5,955 nt of DNA. Origin: an uncultured Collinsella sp. GTDB lineage: Bacteria; Actinomycetota; Coriobacteriia; Coriobacteriales; Coriobacteriaceae. The notes under the pieces were generated by a model. It saw only the letters and a program-made list of their open reading frames with translations. It had not been told where the DNA came from and did no database searches. Made by a program: the position numbers and the translations under genes. Location: contig CABUSR010000065.1 of NCBI GenBank assembly GCA_902494245.1, positions 1 to 5,955 on the forward strand, written 5' to 3'. This document shows positions 1 to 4,807 of the stretch, piece by piece (the first letter of the stretch is position 1; each line of letters begins with the position of its first letter).

Positions 1-146
1 CGGTATATCTCCTGCCATCTTCTCACGGCTTCCGCGGGAAGCGAAAGGGCAATCGCGGCAGATTTATACCCGTGCCCGAGCTCGAAGAGCCCTATGGCCG
101 CCTTCCTGGCCTCGACATCCTGCTTCACCCTCAAATCAACGCGCAT
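1..146 (-). CDS. IS3-type transposase, N-terminal OrfA-like fragment (3' end outside window)
   Basis: Forty-eight codons are visible, starting at ATG 146. The peptide begins MRVDLRVKQDVEARKAAIGL, continues with an FELGHGYKSAA segment and ends in VRRWQEIY. A basic stretch, then a small-residue helix, a turn after LSLP and a VRRWQ recognition helix match the helix-turn-helix DNA-binding domain at the start of IS3-family OrfA proteins, which bind the element's ends. A good ribosome binding site, GGGAGG at 155-160, lies eight bases before the ATG and supports this start. The gene is cut by the window edge, so whether OrfB follows, and whether the transposase is intact, cannot be seen. It could instead be another short HTH protein of a related transposon. 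Confidence 0.65.
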   Translation of the reverse strand, partial: MRVDLRVKQDVEARKAAIGLFELGHGYKSAAIALSLPAEAVRRWQEIY

Positions 147-153
147 AAAGAAA

Positions 154-187
154 GCCTCCCATTTCTCATGTCCAAGAAATGGGAGGC
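154..187 (-). promoter_or_regulatory. Hairpin covering the transposase ribosome binding site
   Basis: A perfect 13-bp inverted repeat (GCCTCCCATTTCT at 154-166, complement at 175-187, 8-base loop) lies between the element end and the transposase ATG. On the minus-strand transcript the GGGAGG ribosome binding site is in the 3' arm, and the stem is followed by TTTCTTT. The structure could hide the ribosome binding site, or stop transcription, when RNA enters from outside the element. Such protection is known for several insertion sequences; its role here is inferred. Confidence 0.65.
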
Positions 188-198
188 AGTTCAAAGTC

Positions 199-313
199 GT
201 GCGGGCTTTTCTTTTGGCAACCGAACGAACGGTTTGAAGTTCGTGGCACAGGTAATCGGGTTGAGGGGAAATGGGGCCATGCAGCGGCTCTCAGAGCACC
301 TGCCACACTCCCC
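199..313. repeat. Imperfect direct repeat, copy A, upstream of the pilin gene
   Basis: This block matches 1431-1544. The first 33 bases differ at one position (GTGCGGGCTTTTCTTTTGGC is shared exactly), a middle section of about 24 bases has diverged, and the last 58 bases differ at six positions by eye. The first 16 bases equal the right arm and T-tract of the terminator that follows the pilin gene, so copy A looks like the tail of an upstream cassette whose gene was replaced or separated by the insertion sequence. Both copies keep the small inverted repeat GCTCTCAGAGC (287-297 here). Confidence 0.8.
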
Positions 314-398
314 TACGAGCTCCGTTGCCGCAGCGGCAAGACCGGTGCAGAAATCTGAAATAGCCCTACCCTCGAGCCGTATCTACAAACCCTGAGCG

Positions 399-405
399 AA
401 GGGAG
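399..405 (+). promoter_or_regulatory. Ribosome binding site of the pilin gene
   Basis: AAGGGAG sits six bases before ATG 412 and ten bases before a second, out-of-frame ATG at 416. Either start can be served by it. No convincing -35/-10 pair was found between 199 and 398; the TATCTA at 380-385 has no good -35 partner. Confidence 0.6.
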
Positions 406-411
406 CCGCAT

Positions 412-1404
412 ATGCATGCAGCGGCAATTAACCTTCGGGGGGGGGTATCTCCTAGAGGTACTCTTCTCCGAGGGCAAAGTGTCATCGAGTACGTCCTGAT
501 CATCGCGATCATCGGCCTGGTCATCGTGTTCGCGGGACCCGGCGTGGCGGGGGCCATCCGAAACCAGTTCAACTTGGTCGGCAATACGGTGAACAACGGG
601 ACGACCGGCGGCGTAGAGGGAGGCGCGTCCGGTGGAGGCTCCGCCGGGGCCGATTCCGCGACCGTCCAGGCGGCCGTCGCCAAGGACGCGAAGGACTGGA
701 CGCTCGAGGAGCAGAAAGCGGTTGCCGAGGACATCGCCTCCAAGGGCGAGGCATCGCCGGCGTACGCCAAGGCAAAGGCCGCGATGGATGCGGGAACGAA
801 GTTCTCGATGAAGCTGACGGACGGACAGACGCTCGAGTACCGTATCATCGGCATCAACCACGACGACTTGGCCGACGGCACCGGCAAGGCGGGACTGACG
901 TTCCTCACCACCTCGACGGATATTTCGTCCCGCATGAACGCCATGAAAACCAGCGATGGCGGATGGGAGGCATCCGAACTCCGTGCGAAGATGAATTCGG
1001 GCGAGATCTGGAACCTGATGCCCGCCGATTTCCAATCCAAGGTTAAATCGGTTAGGAAGCTCACGAACAACGTCGGCGGCGGTAACGCGAACAAGAATGC
1101 CGCCGTGACGGCTACCTCCGACAAGCTGTTTCTGCTCAGCTACTCCGAGATCGTCCCCACCTCCTATTGGGCTTCCGACTACCCCTGGAGCTCCTCCGAG
1201 GGAACCCAGTACGAGGCCTTCAAGGGCAAGGTGATGAATAGCTATTCGGACAACCCTGCCATTGCCAGTGGCAGCTATTGGTGGGAACGTTCGGTGCGTC
1301 CGGACCACTCTACGTTCTTCCTCCGTGTCCACGCCGGCGGCGATCCGGCGATCAGTGACAATGCGACGGTCTCGAATTGCGTCCGCCCCGCCTGGTGCTT
1401 CTAG
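412..1404 (+). CDS. Flp-type (type IVb) prepilin with C-terminal DUF6273-like head domain, probably phase variable
   Basis: This 330-residue protein has a class III prepilin signal. After a 21-residue leader comes G|QSVIEY, with Glu and Tyr at mature positions 5 and 6 as the prepilin peptidase of Tad/Flp systems expects, then a hydrophobic helix to about residue 42. A Gly/Ser/Thr-rich linker (about 62-80) and an Ala/Lys-rich helical stretch (83-125) follow. From about 130 to the end it resembles DUF6273: GGWEASELR, TSDKLFLLSYSEIVP, SYWWERSVRP and a final CVRPAWCF. These resemble the lectin/FGE-like fold of many surface proteins. The only two cysteines, C323 and C329, could pair. Classical Flp pilins are far shorter, so this is more likely a minor or tip pilin displaying an adhesin domain; its ligand is unknown. 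No tad assembly genes are in the window. ATG 412 has a good ribosome binding site and is in frame only with the present G9 tract. Confidence 0.8.
   Translation: MHAAAINLRGGVSPRGTLLRGQSVIEYVLIIAIIGLVIVFAGPGVAGAIRNQFNLVGNTVNNGTTGGVEGGASGGGSAGADSATVQAAVAKDAKDWTLEEQKAVAEDIASKGEASPAYAKAKAAMDAGTKFSMKLTDGQTLEYRIIGINHDDLADGTGKAGLTFLTTSTDISSRMNAMKTSDGGWEASELRAKMNSGEIWNLMPADFQSKVKSVRKLTNNVGGGNANKNAAVTATSDKLFLLSYSEIVPTSYWASDYPWSSSEGTQYEAFKGKVMNSYSDNPAIASGSYWWERSVRPDHSTFFLRVHAGGDPAISDNATVSNCVRPAWCF
437..445 (+). repeat. Homopolymeric G9 tract inside the pilin leader (candidate phase-variation switch)
   Basis: Nine consecutive G residues encode part of Arg-Gly-Gly-Val (residues 9-12) before the prepilin cleavage site. 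It is the longest homopolymer in the window. From ATG 412, gain of one G leads to TAG at 453-455 after 14 residues, and loss of one G leads to TGA at 497-499 after 28 residues. Long poly-G tracts at the 5' ends of surface genes are a well-known substrate for slipped-strand mispairing. Actual length variation is not shown by one sequence. Confidence 0.75.
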
Positions 1405-1415
1405 CCTCAGCTGTT

Positions 1416-1447
1416 AAGCCCGCACAGGCTGTGCGGGCTTTTCTTTT
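1416..1447 (+). terminator. Intrinsic terminator of the pilin gene
   Basis: An 11-bp GC-rich stem (1416-1426 with 1430-1440, loop GGC) begins 11 bases after the pilin stop codon and is followed by TTTTCTTTT. The right arm and T-tract are also the first bases of direct repeat copy B. The minus strand has no T-tract after the stem, so it works in the pilin direction only. Confidence 0.9.
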
Positions 1448-1544
1448 GGCAACCAAACGAACGATTCTCGTCTTGAAGCATAGTTGTCGGGTTGAGGTGA
1501 AATGGGGTCATACAGCGGCTCTCAGAGCGCCCGCCGCACTCCCC
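1431..1544. repeat. Imperfect direct repeat, copy B, downstream of the pilin gene
   Basis: This is the partner of copy A at 199-313, with an offset of 1231-1232 bases between them. It starts in the terminator right arm, includes TTGGCAACCAAACGAACG and keeps the inverted repeat GCTCTCAGAGC. Unlike copy A it is not followed by a pilin gene; similarity ends after the CACTCCCC run. It may mark the end of a cassette array or a place where a further cassette was lost. Confidence 0.8.
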
Positions 1545-1638
1545 CGCCATTACCCCTGCGGCGTCCTCGTATAGAGCCCATCCCGCTTGGCGTTTCGTTG
1601 CAGCAGCCCACTTGTCCACCGATCAAGTGAACTACTGG
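1545..1638. other. Intergenic sequence without a recognisable gene
   Basis: No supported coding region is seen here or through 1875. The only structures noticed are CACTTG/CAAGTG arms (1609-1614 and 1624-1629), and AGTGAAC at 1626-1632, which is complementary to GTTCACT at 1660-1666. An open frame on the minus strand through 1407-1619 crosses the pilin terminator and repeat B and has no recognisable protein features. Confidence 0.5.
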
Positions 1639-1826
1639 AATAAATACAGCGACACGCTTGTTCACTATAGTCGCTATATCTGTGTAAATCGCCGCGATAA
1701 ATACAGCCCGTACTCGGCTGTATACCAGCTACGCGTATGTAGATTCACATCGCGTTAATAAATCGGCTCAAGCGCGTGCAAAACGCGCAAGTAGCCGCAA
1801 AAGGCGATTATCGCGTAGGTAGATTT
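1639..1826. repeat. Three imperfect tandem units, each an AT-rich motif plus a stem-loop
   Basis: ATAAAT recurs at 1640, 1697 and 1758, giving unit spacings of 57 and 61 bases. Units 1 and 2 share ATAAATACAGC exactly. Units 2 and 3 end in CGCGTATGTAGATT (1732-1745) and CGCGTAGGTAGATT (1812-1825), one mismatch in 14. Each motif is followed by arms of different sequence that remain complementary. Unit 1 has AGCGAC/GTCGCT (1648-1653, 1670-1675). Unit 2 has ATACAGCC/GGCTGTAT (1701-1708, 1716-1723). Unit 3 has CGGCT/AGCCG enclosing GCGCGT/ACGCGC (1764-1797), then GCGATTATCGC (1804-1814). Function is unknown; options are recombination or protein-binding sites, a structured RNA, or a decayed mobile-element end. 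Confidence 0.55.
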
Positions 1827-1837
1827 TTGGCACCCTG

Positions 1838-1867
1838 TTGATTAATCAAAATTAAGCAATTGCTTAA
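1838..1867. repeat. Two adjacent perfect palindromes
   Basis: TTGATTAATCAA (1838-1849) and TTAAGCAATTGCTTAA (1852-1867) are perfect dyads of 12 and 16 bp, separated by two bases and ending where the T-tract of the tRNA terminator lies on the other strand. They could be operator half-site pairs or a cruciform-forming element. No adjacent promoter was recognised, so the role is open. Confidence 0.55.
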
Positions 1868-1900
1868 AACAAAAAAGGTCAGGCACTAGGTGCCTGACCT
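1866..1900 (-). terminator. Intrinsic terminator downstream of tRNA-Pro
   Basis: On the minus strand, a perfect 10-bp stem (AGGTCAGGCA with TGCCTGACCT, 1876-1885 and 1891-1900, extendable by one C-G pair to leave a 3-base loop) begins nine bases after the tRNA CCA end. It is followed by TTTTTTGTTTT. It would end both the tRNA transcript and any readthrough from the coaBC operon. Confidence 0.9.
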
Positions 1901-1909
1901 GCAAACTTC

Positions 1910-1986
<77 letters not shown>

Positions 1987-2028
1987 AAGCTTTTGTTTGT
2001 TGCTCTGCTCTCGCTCGCAACAGGGAGT

Positions 2029-2058
2029 ATATTAACCCGAAACTTTAGACTTTTGCAA
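2029..2058 (-). promoter_or_regulatory. Candidate promoter for tRNA-Pro
   Basis: On the minus strand, TTGCAA (2053-2058) and TAATAT (2029-2034) are separated by 18 bases. An overlapping TATACT (2026-2031) is an alternative -10. The pair lies just after the coaBC stop codon and about 43 bases before the mature tRNA 5' end, so the tRNA could be made independently of the operon. Assigned from consensus similarity only. Confidence 0.4.
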
Positions 2059-2066
2059 GAACTTTT

Positions 2067-3278
2067 TTACAATTTTTGAAGCAAGTCCAAAATTGTATCT
2101 GCGAGCTGGGGTTTTGTTAGTACGGGAAGTTCTTGCGTACCCGTTGTGCTCACAATCCAGGCCTTGTTGGTGTCGGTCCCAAAGCCCGAATCGGTGCGTG
2201 AGACATCGTTGGCGATTATTACATCGCACCCCTTGCGGGCCAATTTGCGCTCTGCGTACTCGACAACGTTATCGGTCTCGGCCGCAAATCCGATCACGCA
2301 TCGCTCGCCCTTCTGGCGCGAGAGCTCGGCCAAAATATCGACCGTCTCGACCAGTTCGATGCGATCCAGGCGCTCGTTGGCCTTTTTGAGCTTATGGTCC
2401 GCAGGGGCCGCGGGGGTGTAGTCGGCGACGGCGGCCGCACAAATTGCCGCATCGGCCGTCTGGAAGGCGCTCAGGGCCGCCTGGAGCATCTCTGCGGCGG
2501 TCTGCACGCGCACGCACTCCACGCCGCAGGGCACATCGAGTGATGTCGGTCCCAACACGAGCGTGACCGCAGCGCCGCGGCGTGCGGCCTCCCCCGCCAG
2601 GGCGATGCCCATCTTGCCCGAAGAGCGGTTGCCAATGAATCGCACGGGGTCGATCGGCTCGTGCGTGGGACCGGCGGTAATTACGATGCGCTTACCCGCC
2701 AGGTCCTGTGGCGCGGGGTTGAGCACCTCACAGACAGCCTCTACGATGTCCTCGGGCTCGCTCATGCGTCCCGTGTCCACGTCGCCGCAGGCAAGGTAGC
2801 CGCTGCCCGGACCCACCACATGGACACCGCGCTCGCGCAGCGTGGCCATGTTGGCCTGCGTCGCCGGCGCCTTCCACATGCCGTTGTTCATAGCGGGTGC
2901 GATCACGATGGGTCGCGGCGTCGCAAGCAGCGTGGTGGAGATGAGGTCATCGGCGACGCCGTTGGCCATCTTGGCGATGATATTGGCCGTCGCGGGCGCC
3001 ACGACCACCAGATCGGGCTCCTGCGCCAGCGAAATGTGGTGGATGGGGTCGGAGGGATCGTCGAATAGGCCCACCGCGACCGGCTCATTGGTGAGTGCGC
3101 GGAAGGTAAGCGGCCCCACAAACTCGGTGACATGCTCGCTCATAACGACCTTGACGCGCGCGCCGCGCTTTTGCAGCAGGCGCACGATATTGCACGACTT
3201 ATAGGCGGCGATCCCGCCGGTAATGCCCAGCAGGATCGTATTTCCCTCAAGTTGTATTGAATTGTTGGGTGCCGCCAT
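2067..3278 (-). CDS. coaBC: Bifunctional phosphopantothenoylcysteine decarboxylase / phosphopantothenate-cysteine ligase
   Basis: CoaBC performs two cytosolic steps of coenzyme A synthesis: ligation of cysteine to 4'-phosphopantothenate using CTP, then FMN-dependent decarboxylation to 4'-phosphopantetheine. The 403-residue length is normal for the fused enzyme. The CoaC flavoprotein half (about 12-185) shows GITGGIAAYKS, the catalytic His of HISLA (H81), PATANIIAKMANGVADDL, PAMN (128-131) and the substrate-binding flap YLACG with C164. The CoaB half (about 193-403) shows ITAGPTHEPIDPVRFIGNRS, AAAVADY (281-287), the KLKK lysines (296-299), FAAET (331-335) and IIANDV. All expected key residues are present, so it should be active. 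ATG 3278 follows the upstream gene's stop codon by three bases, with AAGGAA as ribosome binding site inside that gene's end. It is the last protein gene of the operon. Confidence 0.97.
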   Translation of the reverse strand: MAAPNNSIQLEGNTILLGITGGIAAYKSCNIVRLLQKRGARVKVVMSEHVTEFVGPLTFRALTNEPVAVGLFDDPSDPIHHISLAQEPDLVVVAPATANIIAKMANGVADDLISTTLLATPRPIVIAPAMNNGMWKAPATQANMATLRERGVHVVGPGSGYLACGDVDTGRMSEPEDIVEAVCEVLNPAPQDLAGKRIVITAGPTHEPIDPVRFIGNRSSGKMGIALAGEAARRGAAVTLVLGPTSLDVPCGVECVRVQTAAEMLQAALSAFQTADAAICAAAVADYTPAAPADHKLKKANERLDRIELVETVDILAELSRQKGERCVIGFAAETDNVVEYAERKLARKGCDVIIANDVSRTDSGFGTDTNKAWIVSTTGTQELPVLTKPQLADTILDLLQKL

Positions 3279-3281
3279 CGT

Positions 3282-4001
3282 TTAAGCTTCCTTGCTCGGG
3301 AGCACCAGGAGGCGGTGGCAGTACGGGCAGTGCGTAATCTCGCTACCGTCGTGGTTCAGGTCGCTCATGGACGATGCCTGCAGCGCGGTGTGACAGACCG
3401 TGGGGATGTTGCCCTGGATGGTCTCGACGGCCAGGCCGCGGAACTGCTTGAGCAGACGCTCGTAGTCGGTGAGCACGTCGGCCGGCAGCGTGGCAGCAAG
3501 CGCGGTGCGCTCTTTAGTGGCGGCGTCAATCTGAGCCTGAAGGTCGGCAGCCTTGGCGCGGGCGGCCTTGGTATCGGCCTTCACGCCCTCCTCGAACTTG
3601 GCGATGATTGCCTGCGCGCGGGCCTCGCGCTCGAGCGCCTCCTTATGGGCGACAACGACGTCCTTGCGGGTGTGCTCAATCTTGTCCAGACGCTTGGCCA
3701 GGGTGGCGAGTTCATTCTCCAGGTCCTGAACCTCGCGGTAGTCGGAGCCGTCGACATGGCGCTTCTTGGCAGCCTCGATGGCGTTGTTGGTCTGAATCTC
3801 GGTGGTGTTGAGATCGTCGAGCTCAATGTCCAGATCCTTGCGCTGGGCGTAGAGCTTGGTCATCTCGGACTTGAGCTTCACATAGGTCTTGCGCTTGGAA
3901 GCGAGCTCCTTGAGCTCCGGCATATTGGCAAGTTCGCTCTTGTTGCGGGCGAGCTCCAAATCGATCTGTTGCAGCTTGAGTAGCGTAGCGCCGGCGCTCA
4001 T
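3282..4001 (-). CDS. Coiled-coil zinc-ribbon protein (DUF164 / CT398-like, zf-RING_7 family)
   Basis: This 239-residue protein is mostly a long charged coiled coil (about 15-165, rich in Lys, Glu, Ala and Leu heptads), followed by a C-terminal zinc-ribbon-like segment with VCHTALQ (C203, H204) and HCPYCHRLL (C225, C228). The family usually has a full CxxC at the first knuckle; here the expected first Cys is Pro200, so only three Cys remain, perhaps with H204 as the fourth ligand. The family's biochemical role is not settled; a nucleic-acid or protein-scaffolding role is often suggested. A gene of this family sits beside a Nif3 gene in many Actinobacteria, as here. I chose ATG 4001, which overlaps the nif3 stop codon as ATGA and has AAAAGGAG seven bases upstream. 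A start at 4037 would add 12 residues inside nif3 and lacks this support. Confidence 0.88.
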   Translation of the reverse strand: MSAGATLLKLQQIDLELARNKSELANMPELKELASKRKTYVKLKSEMTKLYAQRKDLDIELDDLNTTEIQTNNAIEAAKKRHVDGSDYREVQDLENELATLAKRLDKIEHTRKDVVVAHKEALEREARAQAIIAKFEEGVKADTKAARAKAADLQAQIDAATKERTALAATLPADVLTDYERLLKQFRGLAVETIQGNIPTVCHTALQASSMSDLNHDGSEITHCPYCHRLLVLPSKEA

Positions 4002-4807
4002 AAGTTCTCTCCTTTTGTCACAGTCCACCATTGGCAAGGGTTCAGTATTTTAATCGCATGACGGGGGTCGACCCCGGCATCAACTGCAGAGTTCATCAAT
4101 ATATCAACGAACGGCTCCTCGGAGCGGTCGTGGCCGAGCAAGATCACCGGCAGCCCGCGCAAGGCGAGGTCTTGCGCCACGTGGTAGCCCGCCTCGCCCG
4201 TCACGACAACATCTGCGCCTGCGGCGATGGCGAGCTCTCCAAAGTCGCCCAGGGAGCCGCCCAAAATGGCGACGGTGCGGCACGGGCGATCGGCTTCGCC
4301 CCACACACGCGGGTCGCTGCCGAAGGCCGTGGCAGCACGGGTGGCAAGATCGCGCAGCGTGCACGGGTCGTTGAGCGTTGCAAGCGCGCCCAGGCCGGTG
4401 GCCTCGGGGTCGTCCACGTGCTCCAGCGAGCTCACGGGCGCGGCGCCCAGCAGCTTGCTCAGGCAGACACGGGCTTCGTGCGAGCGGTCCAAGTTGGTGT
4501 GGAGCGATATGATGCTCACGCCGCAACGCGCTGCCTCGTAGAGCGCCGCGCTGCATTGGGGGCGTGCGGCATCCGTCGGACAAAAGGCCTCGGGTGCCTT
4601 GATGTATATGGGATGATGCGTCAGCAGCACGTTGGCACCGGCCTCGAGAGCACGGTGCACATTGGCTTCGGTCGCATCGAGTGCGCAGGCAACACCGGTA
4701 ATCTGCGCGGCAGGGTCGCCGACGGAGAGTCCTACATGGTCCCAACTCTCGGCATCGGTCTTGGGATAGCGTGCCAGTAGCGCGCGCTCAAGCTCGGCGA
4801 CGATCAT
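3998..4807 (-). CDS. Nif3-like dinuclear metal-centre protein (YbgI/YqfO family)
   Basis: This 269-residue protein is of the short form, without the extra PII-like central domain of some Bacillus-type members. Expected dinuclear metal ligands are visible: SWDHVGLSVG near the N-terminus, LLTHHP (H64, H65), SLHTNLD (D107) and GHDRSE (H226, E230), plus the TGEAGYHVAQDLA segment near the active site. Family members form toroidal hexamers and bind two metal ions per subunit. The true substrate is unsettled, although links to nucleotide-like cyclohydrolase chemistry and to iron handling have been proposed. The start ATG overlaps the desulfurase stop codon (ATGA, 4 bases), and its own stop overlaps the zinc-ribbon ATG in the same way, so the three genes are probably translationally coupled. 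Adjacency to a cysteine desulfurase is compatible with a metal or Fe-S connection, but that is inference. Confidence 0.95.
   Translation of the reverse strand: MIVAELERALLARYPKTDAESWDHVGLSVGDPAAQITGVACALDATEANVHRALEAGANVLLTHHPIYIKAPEAFCPTDAARPQCSAALYEAARCGVSIISLHTNLDRSHEARVCLSKLLGAAPVSSLEHVDDPEATGLGALATLNDPCTLRDLATRAATAFGSDPRVWGEADRPCRTVAILGGSLGDFGELAIAAGADVVVTGEAGYHVAQDLALRGLPVILLGHDRSEEPFVDILMNSAVDAGVDPRHAIKILNPCQWWTVTKGENL
4009..4016 (-). promoter_or_regulatory. Ribosome binding site that fixes the zinc-ribbon gene start
   Basis: AAAAGGAG on the minus strand lies inside the end of the Nif3 gene, seven bases before ATG 4001. It supports that start over the in-frame ATG at 4037. Confidence 0.75.

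Larger units (their letters stand above)
1..193 (-). mobile_element. Left end of an IS3-like insertion sequence (partial, runs off the window)
   Basis: Read on the minus strand, the element appears to begin at 193 with TGAACTGCCTCCCATTTCT and leads within 50 bases into a transposase-type reading frame. IS3-family ends usually begin with TG, and this end fits that. The boundary is placed by two signs: the TG start, and the point (about 199) where similarity to the second repeat copy at 1431 begins. The right end and most of the element lie outside the window, so the terminal inverted repeat and target duplication cannot be confirmed. Family assignment is inferred from the short N-terminal protein and the end sequence. 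Confidence 0.6.

Noticed and set aside
72..395. Plus-strand open frame of 107 codons across the insertion-sequence end
   Set aside because: It runs antisense to the transposase start, through the hairpin and the terminator remnant, and its product resembles nothing.
199..411. Promoter for the pilin gene
   Set aside because: Elements such as TTGAAG at 234 and TATCTA at 380 have no properly spaced partner; a promoter probably exists but cannot be placed.
313..1332. Long minus-strand open frames opposite the pilin gene (also 366-1124)
   Set aside because: They mirror the pilin gene in GC-rich sequence, have low-complexity Arg/Gly/Pro-rich products and no recognisable domain, while the plus-strand frame has a full prepilin signal, domain pattern and terminator.
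1407..1619. Minus-strand 70-codon frame and plus-strand 65-codon frame (1377-1574) around repeat B
   Set aside because: Both cross the pilin terminator and repeat; no ribosome binding site or protein signature supports them.
1639..1826. CRISPR array
   Set aside because: Shared segments are only 11-14 bases with imperfect matches, the units contain their own differing stem-loops, and no cas gene is present.
4002..4037. Twelve-residue N-terminal extension of the zinc-ribbon protein
   Set aside because: It would lie inside the Nif3 gene without a ribosome binding site; ATG 4001 has an ATGA overlap and AAAAGGAG in the right place.
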